64,000 nucleotides of DNA from an uncultured Clostridia bacterium (GTDB lineage Bacteria > Bacillota > Clostridia > Lachnospirales > Cellulosilyticaceae), in assembly GCA_937921505.1 (NCBI GenBank), contig CAKZUB010000022.1, positions 38,885 through 102,884 of the forward strand. The letters are read 5' to 3'. The notes under the pieces were generated by a model. That model had not been told where the DNA came from, ran no database searches, and saw only the letters and a list, made by a program, of their open reading frames with translations. The stretch's first letter is position 1. Every line of letters starts with the position of its first letter. Made by a program: the position numbers and the translations under genes. Below, piece after piece: positions 1 through 8,145 of the stretch.

Positions 1-188
1 TCTTTTATAATGACTTTATCTTTAAAATCACTCACTGCAGATAATCCTTCTAAAACATTAAACTTCATTACGCATGATATATTAGAGTTTTCATCTAATA
101 CTATACTCTTTGTATCTATATTGTTTAACTTTTCATTTTTATATTCATTTATTGGGACAATTATAATATGATTGTGTTTCATTCTCAT
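1..188 (-). CDS. N-terminal part of an unknown protein, cut by the window edge
   Basis: An open frame of about 60 codons runs off the left edge without a stop. Two in-frame ATGs lie at 188 and 182. An AAGGGGA ribosome binding site sits upstream and is better spaced for the ATG at 182. The protein begins MKHNHIIIVPINEYKNEK and contains no motif I recognise. It is transcribed away from the dpaB-like gene, so the intergenic stretch at 189-427 would hold divergent promoters. Its reality rests only on the open frame and the ribosome binding site; no function is proposed. Confidence 0.45.
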   Translation of the reverse strand, partial: MRMKHNHIIIVPINEYKNEKLNNIDTKSIVLDENSNISCVMKFNVLEGLSAVSDFKDKVIIK

Positions 189-427
189 TTCCCCTTTGTG
201 TATAGTATCTAATTATTAGTTATACCACACTTCAAGTCTACAATAAATTCACAAATATGTTTAATTGTTCACTTTATTGCTTTCTTGAGCGTTTGGGATA
301 ACTTTCCAAGTATTAGTTATATAGTAATTGGCATTAATTGCAGTTATTTTTTTGTTCTTTTCTCCTATCATTTTCAATATATTAGAGAATGAACATTTTT
401 CATTACCCCAAAACAAGGAGGTATACT

Positions 428-1015
428 ATGCAACTCAAGGGCTTAAAAATTGGTTTTGGTTTTACCGGAGCTTACTGCGTATTTGATCAGGTGTTTCCAG
501 AGCTTCAAAACTTAGTAGACGCAGGTGCCGATGTGATCCCTATTGTTTCTTATCAAGTAGGGGTTACGGATTCACGCTATGGCAATGCCAAAGACTTTTT
601 CAAACGTATGAAGGATATCACCGGAAATGAAGTCATCCAAACAATGTCAGATGCTGAAAGCCTCAATAAATACGAAAAACCTTTGGATCTTTTTGTCATT
701 GCACCTTGTACAGGATGCAGCCTATCCAAATTAGCTAATGGCGCTACAGATACACCTGTCCTAATGATGGCTAAAGAACTTTTCAGAAATAACAAACCTG
801 TCTTATTAGGTATCGCTACCAACGACGGACTAAGTATCAGTGCTAAAAGCATTGCAATCTTACTTAGTACCAAGAACATTTACTTTATCCCTTTTGGACA
901 GGATAATGTTAAAGAGAAGCCTAATTCTTTAGTCTCTAAATTTAACCTCATGATTCCAAGTATTTTGCACACTATAAATAAAGAGCAGCTTCAGCCAATT
1001 CTTGAAAAATATTAG
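428..1015 (+). CDS. dpaB: Dipicolinate synthase subunit B-like flavoprotein
   Basis: In Bacillus the SpoVFA/SpoVFB (DpaA/DpaB) pair makes dipicolinic acid for the spore core, and this 195-residue protein resembles the B subunit, a flavoprotein of the Dfp/UbiX fold. Visible landmarks are an N-terminal GLKIGFGFTGAYC glycine-rich loop, a central VIAPCTGCSLSKLANGATD stretch (counterpart of the Bacillus APLTGNSMSKLAN segment) and IPFGQDNVKEKPNS near the C-terminus. I chose ATG 428 because AAGGAGG at 415-421 is ideally spaced for it; an upstream in-frame ATG at 389 has no such site. The partner dpaA is not next to it: the upstream DNA holds a short divergent frame instead. A perfect hairpin follows the stop. 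The family call is firm; a role in sporulation here is inferred. Confidence 0.88.
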   Translation: MQLKGLKIGFGFTGAYCVFDQVFPELQNLVDAGADVIPIVSYQVGVTDSRYGNAKDFFKRMKDITGNEVIQTMSDAESLNKYEKPLDLFVIAPCTGCSLSKLANGATDTPVLMMAKELFRNNKPVLLGIATNDGLSISAKSIAILLSTKNIYFIPFGQDNVKEKPNSLVSKFNLMIPSILHTINKEQLQPILEKY

Positions 1016-1042
1016 CCATACGTAGATTGTAGACTGTTGGTT

Positions 1043-1092
1043 ATATAAATAAGAGTAGGTAGTCCAAGCGGACTACCTACTCTTATTTATAT
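1043..1092. terminator. Bidirectional terminator hairpin, perfect 23-bp arms
   Basis: Perfect inverted arms at 1043-1065 and 1070-1092 flank a 4-base AAGC loop. A/T-rich ends give U-tracts in both directions. The hairpin lies between the convergent dpaB and the PocR-AraC gene and would terminate both. Confidence 0.9.
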
Positions 1093-1094
1093 AA

Positions 1095-2354
1095 TTAAAT
1101 TGTTCCCTTTAGCTCTTTATAGCGCCTTGGGGATAATCCCGTATATTTTTTAAAAACGCGTGAAAAATAACTTTGATCCTCAAACCCAGCTAAATAAGCT
1201 ACATCCACCAATGAAGTTTCATGTGCTGCAAGAAGCTTTTTAGCTCCTTCTACTCTTACTTGATTAAGATAAGTGGCAAAATTAATGCCTGTTTCTTCCT
1301 TAAAAATCTTACTAAAGTAATTGGGACTTACATGGACAGCACTAGCAACTTCCTCTAGCGTAATTTTATTCATATAATTTTGTTTAATATACTGAATAGA
1401 TCTTTTAATGGAGTCTCCATGCTTGCTGTTTCTATAAATAAATACTGCATCTACAAATCGAATGAGTATTTGGTTAACACAAAAGTATAAATCATCTATC
1501 GTATCTACTTCTAAAACTTGTTTAATATACTGTCCATTGAGCCCAAAGATTTCTTTAGTACTCACACCACCTTCAACAGCACCTCTTGATAATAAAACAA
1601 TGAGCTCCACAAGTCTCGTTCTTATCGTATCTAAATCTGCTGCTGCAATGACAAATAAATCTCCAAGAATACTATTTAGGAGTTCTCTTGCTTTTTCTAT
1701 ATCACAATCTCTTATGGCTGTTATTAAGAGCTTTTCTTTTTCTATAGAATAAGTTCTTGTCATATCGCTTGTACTTACATTTTCGCTTAATAAGTACTCA
1801 TGAATTTTCACTTGTTGTTTTTGTACATCACTTCTTATTTTCGTACTTAGCTTGCCTATATCAGTTGAGGCATTGTTGGCAACTAATTCTATCATATTAG
1901 AAAGCGCAGTGACTTTATAGGGCTCAATTGCCTCAACATCCTCTAGTGCTTTTAAAAGTGTTTGTATTTCATTTGTACTAATCTTATATTTGATAGCTAT
2001 CTCTTCAAATAAATACTCATACTTATCTGATATTAAAATAGGACCACAGAAAAATGCTCTTTTTTTACCCTCTTCTTGATGAATAGGCATAATAATATGT
2101 ACAAGCCCTATATCACAATAATAGATATACGCTAGTCCAAATCTTTCAGCTTGCAAATAGGCATGCATAGTAAGCTCTTTACAAGTATATTCTTGCTTAA
2201 GCAACTTATGTAATGTACAACATAGCTGGTTGCTGCATTGTACTGGTTGATAAACACTACTGTCTTCGAGCTCTATATACTTACATTTTATATTGGTGCA
2301 TATTTCAAATGTTCTTGCCATACCTATCATATCTTCCGGACTCATATTATGCAT
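1095..2354 (-). CDS. PocR-domain AraC-family regulator (paralogue 1)
   Basis: This 419-residue one-component regulator has an N-terminal PocR-type sensory domain (about residues 20-170), a middle helical region and a C-terminal double helix-turn-helix of the AraC type (about 315-415, ending GLSPRRYKELK). PocR of enteric bacteria activates the pdu and cob operons in response to 1,2-propanediol, so a small alcohol-like ligand is plausible. Four cysteines in the sensory domain (C-x4-C, then C, then YYC) are shared with the second copy at about 10-11 kb. It sits at the downstream end of the corrinoid methyltransferase island, separated by a hairpin at 2451-2495. The start is uncertain: ATG 2354 is close to an AGGTGA site, and ATG 2345 is better spaced. 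Confidence 0.85.
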   Translation of the reverse strand: MHNMSPEDMIGMARTFEICTNIKCKYIELEDSSVYQPVQCSNQLCCTLHKLLKQEYTCKELTMHAYLQAERFGLAYIYYCDIGLVHIIMPIHQEEGKKRAFFCGPILISDKYEYLFEEIAIKYKISTNEIQTLLKALEDVEAIEPYKVTALSNMIELVANNASTDIGKLSTKIRSDVQKQQVKIHEYLLSENVSTSDMTRTYSIEKEKLLITAIRDCDIEKARELLNSILGDLFVIAAADLDTIRTRLVELIVLLSRGAVEGGVSTKEIFGLNGQYIKQVLEVDTIDDLYFCVNQILIRFVDAVFIYRNSKHGDSIKRSIQYIKQNYMNKITLEEVASAVHVSPNYFSKIFKEETGINFATYLNQVRVEGAKKLLAAHETSLVDVAYLAGFEDQSYFSRVFKKYTGLSPRRYKELKGTI

Positions 2355-2450
2355 AAATCACCTATTATCCTTAAGTTTTATTACTACTATTATACTCTTT
2401 TTCTCTATTTACATTCAACTTCTATTTAAAGCTGCCTCCTCTTCACGCTT

Positions 2451-2495
2451 AAAATCCCCCTAGAAACTTATATATCAGTTTCTTAGGAGGTTTTT
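2451..2495 (-). terminator. Terminator of the CobW/thioredoxin/UroD operon
   Basis: An imperfect inverted repeat pairs the bases after the CobW stop (gtttcttaggaggttttt region) with ccccctagaaac. It starts a few bases after the stop codon at 2499, as expected for an operon terminator. Confidence 0.7.
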
Positions 2496-2498
2496 ATA

Positions 2499-3605
2499 TT
2501 ACCACATACGATATTTGGGGTTTGGCTGCGTTGGAGAAAAACATTCTATCTTGAAGTCCTGCAGCGCTGCGCCATATTCTTCTTTTACCTCATCTACTAC
2601 CCGTTCTATTGTTTTTTTAAGATAGTCAGGCTTAGCACTTATTCTTGCATTAATAATCAAATTAAATGCACTTTGTGCTTTTTCCATTTTTTTATTAAAG
2701 TCAGGCTGATCATCGATACTGACTAAACTTACTTTAAGATAATCTTCTTGTGCTATAGCATAAAGCTTCAAGTGTGCAATTTCACTATGTGTTACTGTAA
2801 ATTCTTTTTGACATTTTTCTACAATAGCAAGCATCATGCCAGATACATCTATGGCTTCTTTAAGCTTTACATAACACGCTGCATTAAGCCAACCTAGATA
2901 TGCTTCTGCGGCCCCATATACAGCATAATCTATGTCTAAAGTATTCATTTCAATCATATTTTCATCAAGAAGAAGATTCGCAAAATAATCAACTCCTAAT
3001 TTCTCTTTTGCACTCATCGGAATAACTTCTGCTGCAGTATATTTCTTCTTAATATAGCTTATAATCTCTTGAACTTCCGTTTCACTTAGCAGGTCAATTT
3101 TATTTAAGATAATAACATTTGCTTCTTCTAGTTGCTTGATAAATAAATAATTAATTTCATTTGGAAAAAGACTATTTTCTTCTTCCATCATGACCCTTTT
3201 GATACGTTTAGGATCTACAACTACAGATAAAGGAGAATATGAAAATGTCTTCACATAATTTTCTAGAAAAACATCTTCTTTGACAAGTGGTTTAAAGATC
3301 GTGGCTATAAGGTCAGTACAGCTTCCTACAGGTTCTGCAAGTATAATATCTGGAAAATTAACTTTTGCAAGTTGATCTACTTTTTCAGTAAATATATCAA
3401 AGTTGCAGCAAAAGCACCCGCCTTCTACTTCCATGACAGAAAACCCTTCGCTTTTTAAAAACTCTGTATCTACTAAATCACTGCCCTGATCATTTGTGAC
3501 AATGCCTACCTTTAGCCCAAGTTCCCTGTATCTTTTAGCAAGGTTTAGGATAAGTGTTGTTTTCCCTGCTCCTAAAAAGCCACCAACAATAGCTAGCTTA
3601 ATCAT
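2499..3605 (-). CDS. CobW/COG0523-family metal-chaperone GTPase 1
   Basis: This 368-residue protein is a G3E-family GTPase of the CobW/P47K group, cytoplasmic, thought to deliver metal (zinc or cobalt) to client enzymes at the cost of GTP. It shows the P-loop GGFLGAGKTT at residues 8-17, the metal-binding C64-F-C66-C67 motif after Walker B (GGCFCC) and the guanine-recognition NKID. The C-terminal half is divergent. Its ATG overlaps the TGA of the upstream thioredoxin-like gene (ATGA), so the two are translationally coupled. The third operon member is a UroD-type methyltransferase fused to thioredoxin, so a zinc or corrinoid methyltransferase client is the natural inference. The family call is firm; the client and metal are not proven. 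Confidence 0.88.
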   Translation of the reverse strand: MIKLAIVGGFLGAGKTTLILNLAKRYRELGLKVGIVTNDQGSDLVDTEFLKSEGFSVMEVEGGCFCCNFDIFTEKVDQLAKVNFPDIILAEPVGSCTDLIATIFKPLVKEDVFLENYVKTFSYSPLSVVVDPKRIKRVMMEEENSLFPNEINYLFIKQLEEANVIILNKIDLLSETEVQEIISYIKKKYTAAEVIPMSAKEKLGVDYFANLLLDENMIEMNTLDIDYAVYGAAEAYLGWLNAACYVKLKEAIDVSGMMLAIVEKCQKEFTVTHSEIAHLKLYAIAQEDYLKVSLVSIDDQPDFNKKMEKAQSAFNLIINARISAKPDYLKKTIERVVDEVKEEYGAALQDFKIECFSPTQPNPKYRMW

Positions 3606-3877
3606 CGTATCTCCTCCTCTATCAGTTGTTTCAAGTATCTTCTATTTGGAAGCGAGCCTGCACTGATTTGTTCATCTTGAATAAGAATAATAGGCATCTT
3701 TTCTACTTCTATACCCGCTATCATCTTTAATTCATTAATATGCTTCATTTCTATAATAGTAAAAGTGACTTCTGGCATCTCATGCGCCAGCTCTTTAAAC
3801 ATTTCTTTAATGAGATTTGTTATAATAATACAGGCACTGCAAGGTTCATCTAAAGTTACCAGTTTCACTTCTACCAT
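3602..3877 (-). CDS. Small thioredoxin-like protein with a CSAC motif
   Basis: This 91-residue protein has the size and order of a minimal thioredoxin/glutaredoxin fold: a beta strand, C13-S-A-C16, a helix and the KMPIILI segment that would supply the cis-proline. It has no signal peptide or membrane segment, so it is cytosolic. It lies 5 bp after the UroD-thioredoxin fusion and overlaps the CobW gene by 4 bp, so all three are one transcript. A role in reducing or passing disulfides for its operon partners is inferred. It is not a canonical thioredoxin (WCGPC is absent), and no specific family name can be assigned. Confidence 0.78.
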   Translation of the reverse strand: MVEVKLVTLDEPCSACIIITNLIKEMFKELAHEMPEVTFTIIEMKHINELKMIAGIEVEKMPIILIQDEQISAGSLPNRRYLKQLIEEEIR

Positions 3878-3882
3878 AGGTT

Positions 3883-5241
3883 TTATACTCCTTTAGCTTG
3901 TATAATTCCTTGTAACTGTGCTACAAGCTGCTCTTTACTTGGAATAATGCTTACGTGTTTAATCTCACCATCGATACAAATGGTTGGTATATTAGACACG
4001 CCTAATTTTACCATCATTATAACAGCTTCTTTATCTTTTACTTTGTGTTCTTTATAAACAACTTTATTTCCAAAATCTTCACTTGCTTTACGCACAGCCT
4101 CCATCATATATTGGCATGGTGCACAGCTTTCTGAGTCAAGCGTAATAACATCAATCATAACATGATCAAGATTCTTATAATCTGGAAGTACTGCATCCAC
4201 GCCATCAAGTACACTGCCCTCTTCTAAGAGCTCCGCTGCTATTTCCCCATGTACTAGTGAAGAAATAGCCTTCACATTTTCTACTGGTGTTGAAAACGGC
4301 ATATCACATCCTGGTGCTAAAATATAACCCTTAGTATCCCCTATTGCCATACAATTTTTAGCATCTTTAATACAGTCCGTTACAGTCCCAAATAAGAGAG
4401 AAAGTGTCAGTTTAACATTGCCTCCAAAAGACACATCGTATTTACCTGCAACTTCTTTAACATAGTCAAGTGGTATATTTTCATCTATCGAAATATTATC
4501 AGGTTTACATTTGCACATCTCTTCAACGTTTTTCTTAGCATCGCCGCATACAAAGAAAGATGAAAGCTTGCCCTCTTCTCTTACGTAGTCAAATATTCTT
4601 GTTGCATAAGGGGCTACGAATTCAGCAAAGCTATCTGGAGATATTTGTGATGTCATAGGATCTACAATGGCTACAATATCTACACCTGCATCCATATACA
4701 TCTTAGCTGTACTGATACAAACTTTTTCACAAAAAGCCATTACACTATGCATATAATCTGGATCATCCATCATATCAAAAAATATTTCTGTTCCTCTTAA
4801 GTGAAGTGCTAATGTATAAGGTCCTGTAATAAGTCCATAGAGTGCAATTTTATCTCCGAGTGCTTTGCAAATATTTTTTGTTGCCTCCATAACAACTGGA
4901 AATCTGCCATCTTTTTCTGTTGGAACAGTTAAATCTTCCAACTTAACACCATTTACTAATGGGTGGGTAGCCACAGAGGGTGGGTTATTTACAGCATATT
5001 TAAGTTCACATCCTAGCGCTTCTGCCTCTACTTGAAGATCAAAAAGTACTGGAAGCCCATCTGGTCTATATTCTTCATAGGCTTTCATAACACCTCTTAC
5101 GATGTTTTCACTGCTTTTAAAGTATTCCTCTGCATTAACCCCTATAAGACTTGCTGCATGACATCCTACAAAAGGTACCCATGGTGCTCTTTTAGTTGTT
5201 TGATTTCTCATTGCATCTAAGACTAATTGTTTAGCGTTCAT
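3883..5241 (-). CDS. UroD/MtaA-type methyltransferase fused to a C-terminal thioredoxin domain
   Basis: The 452-residue protein has two parts. Residues 1-335 match the uroporphyrinogen decarboxylase-like corrinoid methyltransferases (MtaA, MtbA, CmuA), which take a methyl group from a methyl-corrinoid protein using a zinc held by H-x-C and a later Cys. Here the first motif reads FFVCGD: C232 is kept but the His position is F230. The second Cys is present (APGC, C312). Residues 360-450 form a thioredoxin-like domain with C373-A-P-C376 and a cis-proline at P419 (SNIPT). Such a fusion is unusual for the family, which normally ends near 340 residues. It is the first gene of a three-gene operon with a small thioredoxin and a CobW GTPase. 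The acceptor (tetrahydrofolate, a thiol or another) cannot be read from sequence. Confidence 0.82.
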   Translation of the reverse strand: MNAKQLVLDAMRNQTTKRAPWVPFVGCHAASLIGVNAEEYFKSSENIVRGVMKAYEEYRPDGLPVLFDLQVEAEALGCELKYAVNNPPSVATHPLVNGVKLEDLTVPTEKDGRFPVVMEATKNICKALGDKIALYGLITGPYTLALHLRGTEIFFDMMDDPDYMHSVMAFCEKVCISTAKMYMDAGVDIVAIVDPMTSQISPDSFAEFVAPYATRIFDYVREEGKLSSFFVCGDAKKNVEEMCKCKPDNISIDENIPLDYVKEVAGKYDVSFGGNVKLTLSLLFGTVTDCIKDAKNCMAIGDTKGYILAPGCDMPFSTPVENVKAISSLVHGEIAAELLEEGSVLDGVDAVLPDYKNLDHVMIDVITLDSESCAPCQYMMEAVRKASEDFGNKVVYKEHKVKDKEAVIMMVKLGVSNIPTICIDGEIKHVSIIPSKEQLVAQLQGIIQAKGV

Positions 5242-5463
5242 ATTATTGCCTCCAGTATTTTAAATTTTATTATACATTTATTGTATACTATCGGAGGCAT
5301 TTAATATTTTAACAATCTATACTTTTTATTATTTTTTTATCTGTGCATAATGGGGTAATATAGCCGTAAATTTTACTTTTTTTCATAAATATTAACCTTT
5401 TAATTTTAAAATGTGCCTTTTAGCACTATTTAGCTATTAACTTATGTTGGCATCATAAAATAT

Positions 5464-6351
5464 TTACATGTTTCCTATTAGTACTAAGCTCTGTTCTTTA
5501 ATAGGCCTAAAAGTACTTTCTAGACTATATTCTCCATCTACATACTGAAATATATAAGTTTTTTCTTCTATTTTTATAAAACCTTTACATCTTAAGATGT
5601 CTTTTTCCCTTAACTCCTGTACCAAATAATCAAATTCTTCTTTTGTATAGCTTTCCTTTGTCTGAATCATCCCTGTTTTAAACTCATGTGGAATTTTTTC
5701 ATGTTTTTTATAGCGAGTAGCAGAGGTCTTTTTAACCTTTCTAGGTGAAGTCCTCTTAGATGTTTGTTTTTTATTCGTGACTCCTTGTAAATCCTCTATA
5801 CTTAATGTCTCCCAAGCTTTTACTATAATAGGTGCTTTGCTGTTAAATTCTCTGATATTATTTTCAAGAAGACGTATATCTGTTTCCTTAGTCCATTTAC
5901 TAATCACTATCGTATCCGCTTGTTTAATTTGTGCGCCTAGTAGTGCATTATACTTATGGCGATACCTCATAAAGTGAACGCTGTCTACAACTGTAATAAT
6001 CTGACCTAGTTTAAACATCTGAAAATCTATCGTATTAAAAACAGTTAATATCTCATCTATAACAAAAATCCCTGATGGTTCTATAATCACTCTATCGGGT
6101 TTAATATGATCTCTTATTTCTTGCAAACTAAGTTCTAAATTTCCTTTTAAAGTACAGCACAAGCATCCGCTTGTCATTTCATACACTGCTATATTTTCAT
6201 TCTCAAAAAGATATTTATCAATATTAACGCTGCCGTATTCATTCTCTATAATAACAATTTTCTCACCCTTTTGTTGATACAGCGTTATAAGTTTATTAAT
6301 TAATGTGGTTTTCCCTGCTCCTAAAAAACCACATATAATATCTACTCGCAT
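5464..6351 (-). CDS. CobW/COG0523-family metal-chaperone GTPase 2
   Basis: This second G3E GTPase has 295 residues from the chosen start. It shows GFLGAGKTT (8-16), the C63-L-C65-C66 metal motif in SGCLCC and VDSVHF. In place of the usual NKxD it has SKWTKE, so nucleotide preference may differ. A strongly basic, Lys/Ser/Thr-rich linker (about residues 195-225) joins the GTPase to the small C-terminal domain. ATG 6351 is preferred because AAAGGAGG lies 7 bases upstream; the longer frame to 6387 has no ribosome binding site. It follows mtaB on the same strand after a hairpin, and precedes the UroD-thioredoxin operon. It is clearly a different protein from the other CobW, and the pair may serve different methyltransferases. 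Confidence 0.86.
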   Translation of the reverse strand: MRVDIICGFLGAGKTTLINKLITLYQQKGEKIVIIENEYGSVNIDKYLFENENIAVYEMTSGCLCCTLKGNLELSLQEIRDHIKPDRVIIEPSGIFVIDEILTVFNTIDFQMFKLGQIITVVDSVHFMRYRHKYNALLGAQIKQADTIVISKWTKETDIRLLENNIREFNSKAPIIVKAWETLSIEDLQGVTNKKQTSKRTSPRKVKKTSATRYKKHEKIPHEFKTGMIQTKESYTKEEFDYLVQELREKDILRCKGFIKIEEKTYIFQYVDGEYSLESTFRPIKEQSLVLIGNM

Positions 6352-6410
6352 AATTATACCTCCTTTTTTTACTATACCCATTTTCATCAGATGTTTTCAC
6401 CCATAATCAT

Positions 6411-6445
6411 ATAAAGTCCCTCAGAGTAATACTGAAGGACCTTAT
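6411..6445 (-). terminator. Hairpin downstream of mtaB
   Basis: Arms at 6411-6424 and 6432-6445 pair with two G-U-type mismatches around a 7-base loop, 12 bases after the mtaB stop. The U-tract is weak, so partial read-through into the CobW gene is possible. Confidence 0.6.
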
Positions 6446-6456
6446 AGACTATTTAA

Positions 6457-7833
6457 TTATAAATCGTATTTTTTAGGATCGAATTTAACTGGGTCACATT
6501 CGTCTCTCATTTCTTCAATAAAGGCTGCTTCATCTTTTGTAATACCTGCTACTTGTTCTTGCAAAGTATCTAATATACTTAATTCTCTGTCTTCTATAAG
6601 CACTTTTCCTGCTTTATGAGCATCTTTAAGTGTTTGAATAGTCACCTCTGCTGCTTTTTTCACGCGGTTAAAGTGTCCATCTACACTAAGTATTTCTTTA
6701 GATAAATCCATAACAACATCTGGTCTTAACACATAAGCTTGAGGATCATAGTAGCTATCTGAATCTACAAGTAAATCTCTCATAAGAAGTCTTGTTGATT
6801 CACCTCTCTTAGTTGCTTCATTCATCAGTCTGCAGTCATATACAAGCTGTTCAAATGAAACTGTTGGTGCCATACCACCTAAAAGTTTGATATTTTGTAT
6901 GGCTTCATTACTCCAAAGGTCTGCCATAGCTGCTGCTATATTACCAACTGGTGAAAGATGCGCGCATGCTGCTGTTTTACCTTCCATTGAAATAGGTGTA
7001 CCTGTAATAGCCTTAACATAAACACCTTCGTAACCACAGTCTTTATGTGGTCCTCTTGCGCCTTCTTCGTAGGCAACAAGTGATCTTATAGCGGTCATAA
7101 CCCTAATAACTGCTGCATATGATTTTGTAACAAATTTTCTATCTGCAAGTACCATCGCTGTATTTGCAAAACCACATGCTGTATCTCCGGCTGTTACTGC
7201 TCCTGTTTTCTTAGCAATATCATCAATACCTCTCCAAAGCTTTTTCATATCGCGACATCCAAGTATGCCTAATGCAAAAACAGCTTGACGCATATCTCCA
7301 AACATTGTAGCATCATCATGTACTTCTTTACCTCCTATAGATTCTATAGAAAGAAGTTCTGCACCAGCTTTTGCTGCACCTTCAAATAATGTCATAATAT
7401 TATCCCAGTTTTGTCCGCTCCACATATGTGTTGTTGCTCTGTCTTCTCTAATATCAACTGGTGTGATTCTTACTGCCCCTTTTACGCCATATTTATTTTC
7501 ATAGTTATACATAATATCTCTAACTACTTTAGTCACTTCAATTCCCCACTGTGGGTTAAAAGTCATTGGTGGCAATACTTCTATTTCTGCTACAAATTCA
7601 GGTACATATAAATCTACTGCTCTTTTACAGATATCTTCCATAAGTCCTCTGTATTGTTCTAAAACTTGTGGCATAGTATCTTGACTAATACTCATAGTTG
7701 GAAGTGTAAAGTTAACTTCCGGAATAACATTTCCACCTCCTATTGATAAACCATTTTTAAGAATGACTGGCTTTTTAGATAATCCATATACAAGTTCATC
7801 TGCTGACTGATAAGCTAAATTTTTAAATATCAT
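6457..7833 (-). CDS. mtaB: Methanol:corrinoid protein methyltransferase MtaB
   Basis: The 458-residue length, TIM-barrel sequence and zinc ligands match MtaB, which cleaves methanol and methylates the cob(I)amide of a small corrinoid protein. The zinc ligands known from Methanosarcina (E164, C220, C269) correspond to E164 in SIESIGGKEV, C220 in GDTACGFANT and C266 in HKDCGYEG. The C-terminal YDPQAY and KYDL segments also match. The start has a good AAGGAGAG site. Methanogens and acetogens both use this enzyme; the Clostridia context points to methanol use via an acetogen-like route or as a methyl donor. The island's corrinoid protein, activator and CobT lie upstream on the same strand. A methanol-like alcohol other than methanol cannot be excluded. 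Confidence 0.92.
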   Translation of the reverse strand: MIFKNLAYQSADELVYGLSKKPVILKNGLSIGGGNVIPEVNFTLPTMSISQDTMPQVLEQYRGLMEDICKRAVDLYVPEFVAEIEVLPPMTFNPQWGIEVTKVVRDIMYNYENKYGVKGAVRITPVDIREDRATTHMWSGQNWDNIMTLFEGAAKAGAELLSIESIGGKEVHDDATMFGDMRQAVFALGILGCRDMKKLWRGIDDIAKKTGAVTAGDTACGFANTAMVLADRKFVTKSYAAVIRVMTAIRSLVAYEEGARGPHKDCGYEGVYVKAITGTPISMEGKTAACAHLSPVGNIAAAMADLWSNEAIQNIKLLGGMAPTVSFEQLVYDCRLMNEATKRGESTRLLMRDLLVDSDSYYDPQAYVLRPDVVMDLSKEILSVDGHFNRVKKAAEVTIQTLKDAHKAGKVLIEDRELSILDTLQEQVAGITKDEAAFIEEMRDECDPVKFDPKKYDL

Positions 7834-8145
7834 ATTAATCTCTCCTTTTTATTTAAATACTGTCATTTATTTAAATCTTATTGTTTGTTGTAAGTACAGT
7901 ATACTAAAACCCTAGACGAATATATTTTAATTTAATCCTTTTATTTTTAAGATTTACATCTTTTATTTTAGTCATTTGTTGGCTTTGTTAGGTCTTTTTT
8001 ATATATTTTTAGGTTATATTTACTATATTTATTCACAAGATTTAAGAAAGAAGAAATTTTTTATGACTTTTTATTCTTTTTTAGTAAATAGCTATACTTA
8101 GGCTCCAAAGTTGAAAGAAAAACACTTTAAACTTTTCAAATATTT
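7834..8145 (-). promoter_or_regulatory. 312-bp promoter region of mtaB
   Basis: This stretch between cobT and mtaB is A/T-rich with no open frame. A minus-strand TATACT at 7904-7899 is a candidate -10 about 65 bases before the mtaB start, with no clear -35. That would suit a promoter needing an activator such as the PocR-AraC proteins. No riboswitch or strong terminator was recognised. Confidence 0.4.

Noticed and set aside
7834..8145. Possible cobalamin riboswitch before mtaB or cobT
   Set aside because: No B12-box-like sequence or matching stem could be found in this or the other upstream regions of the island.
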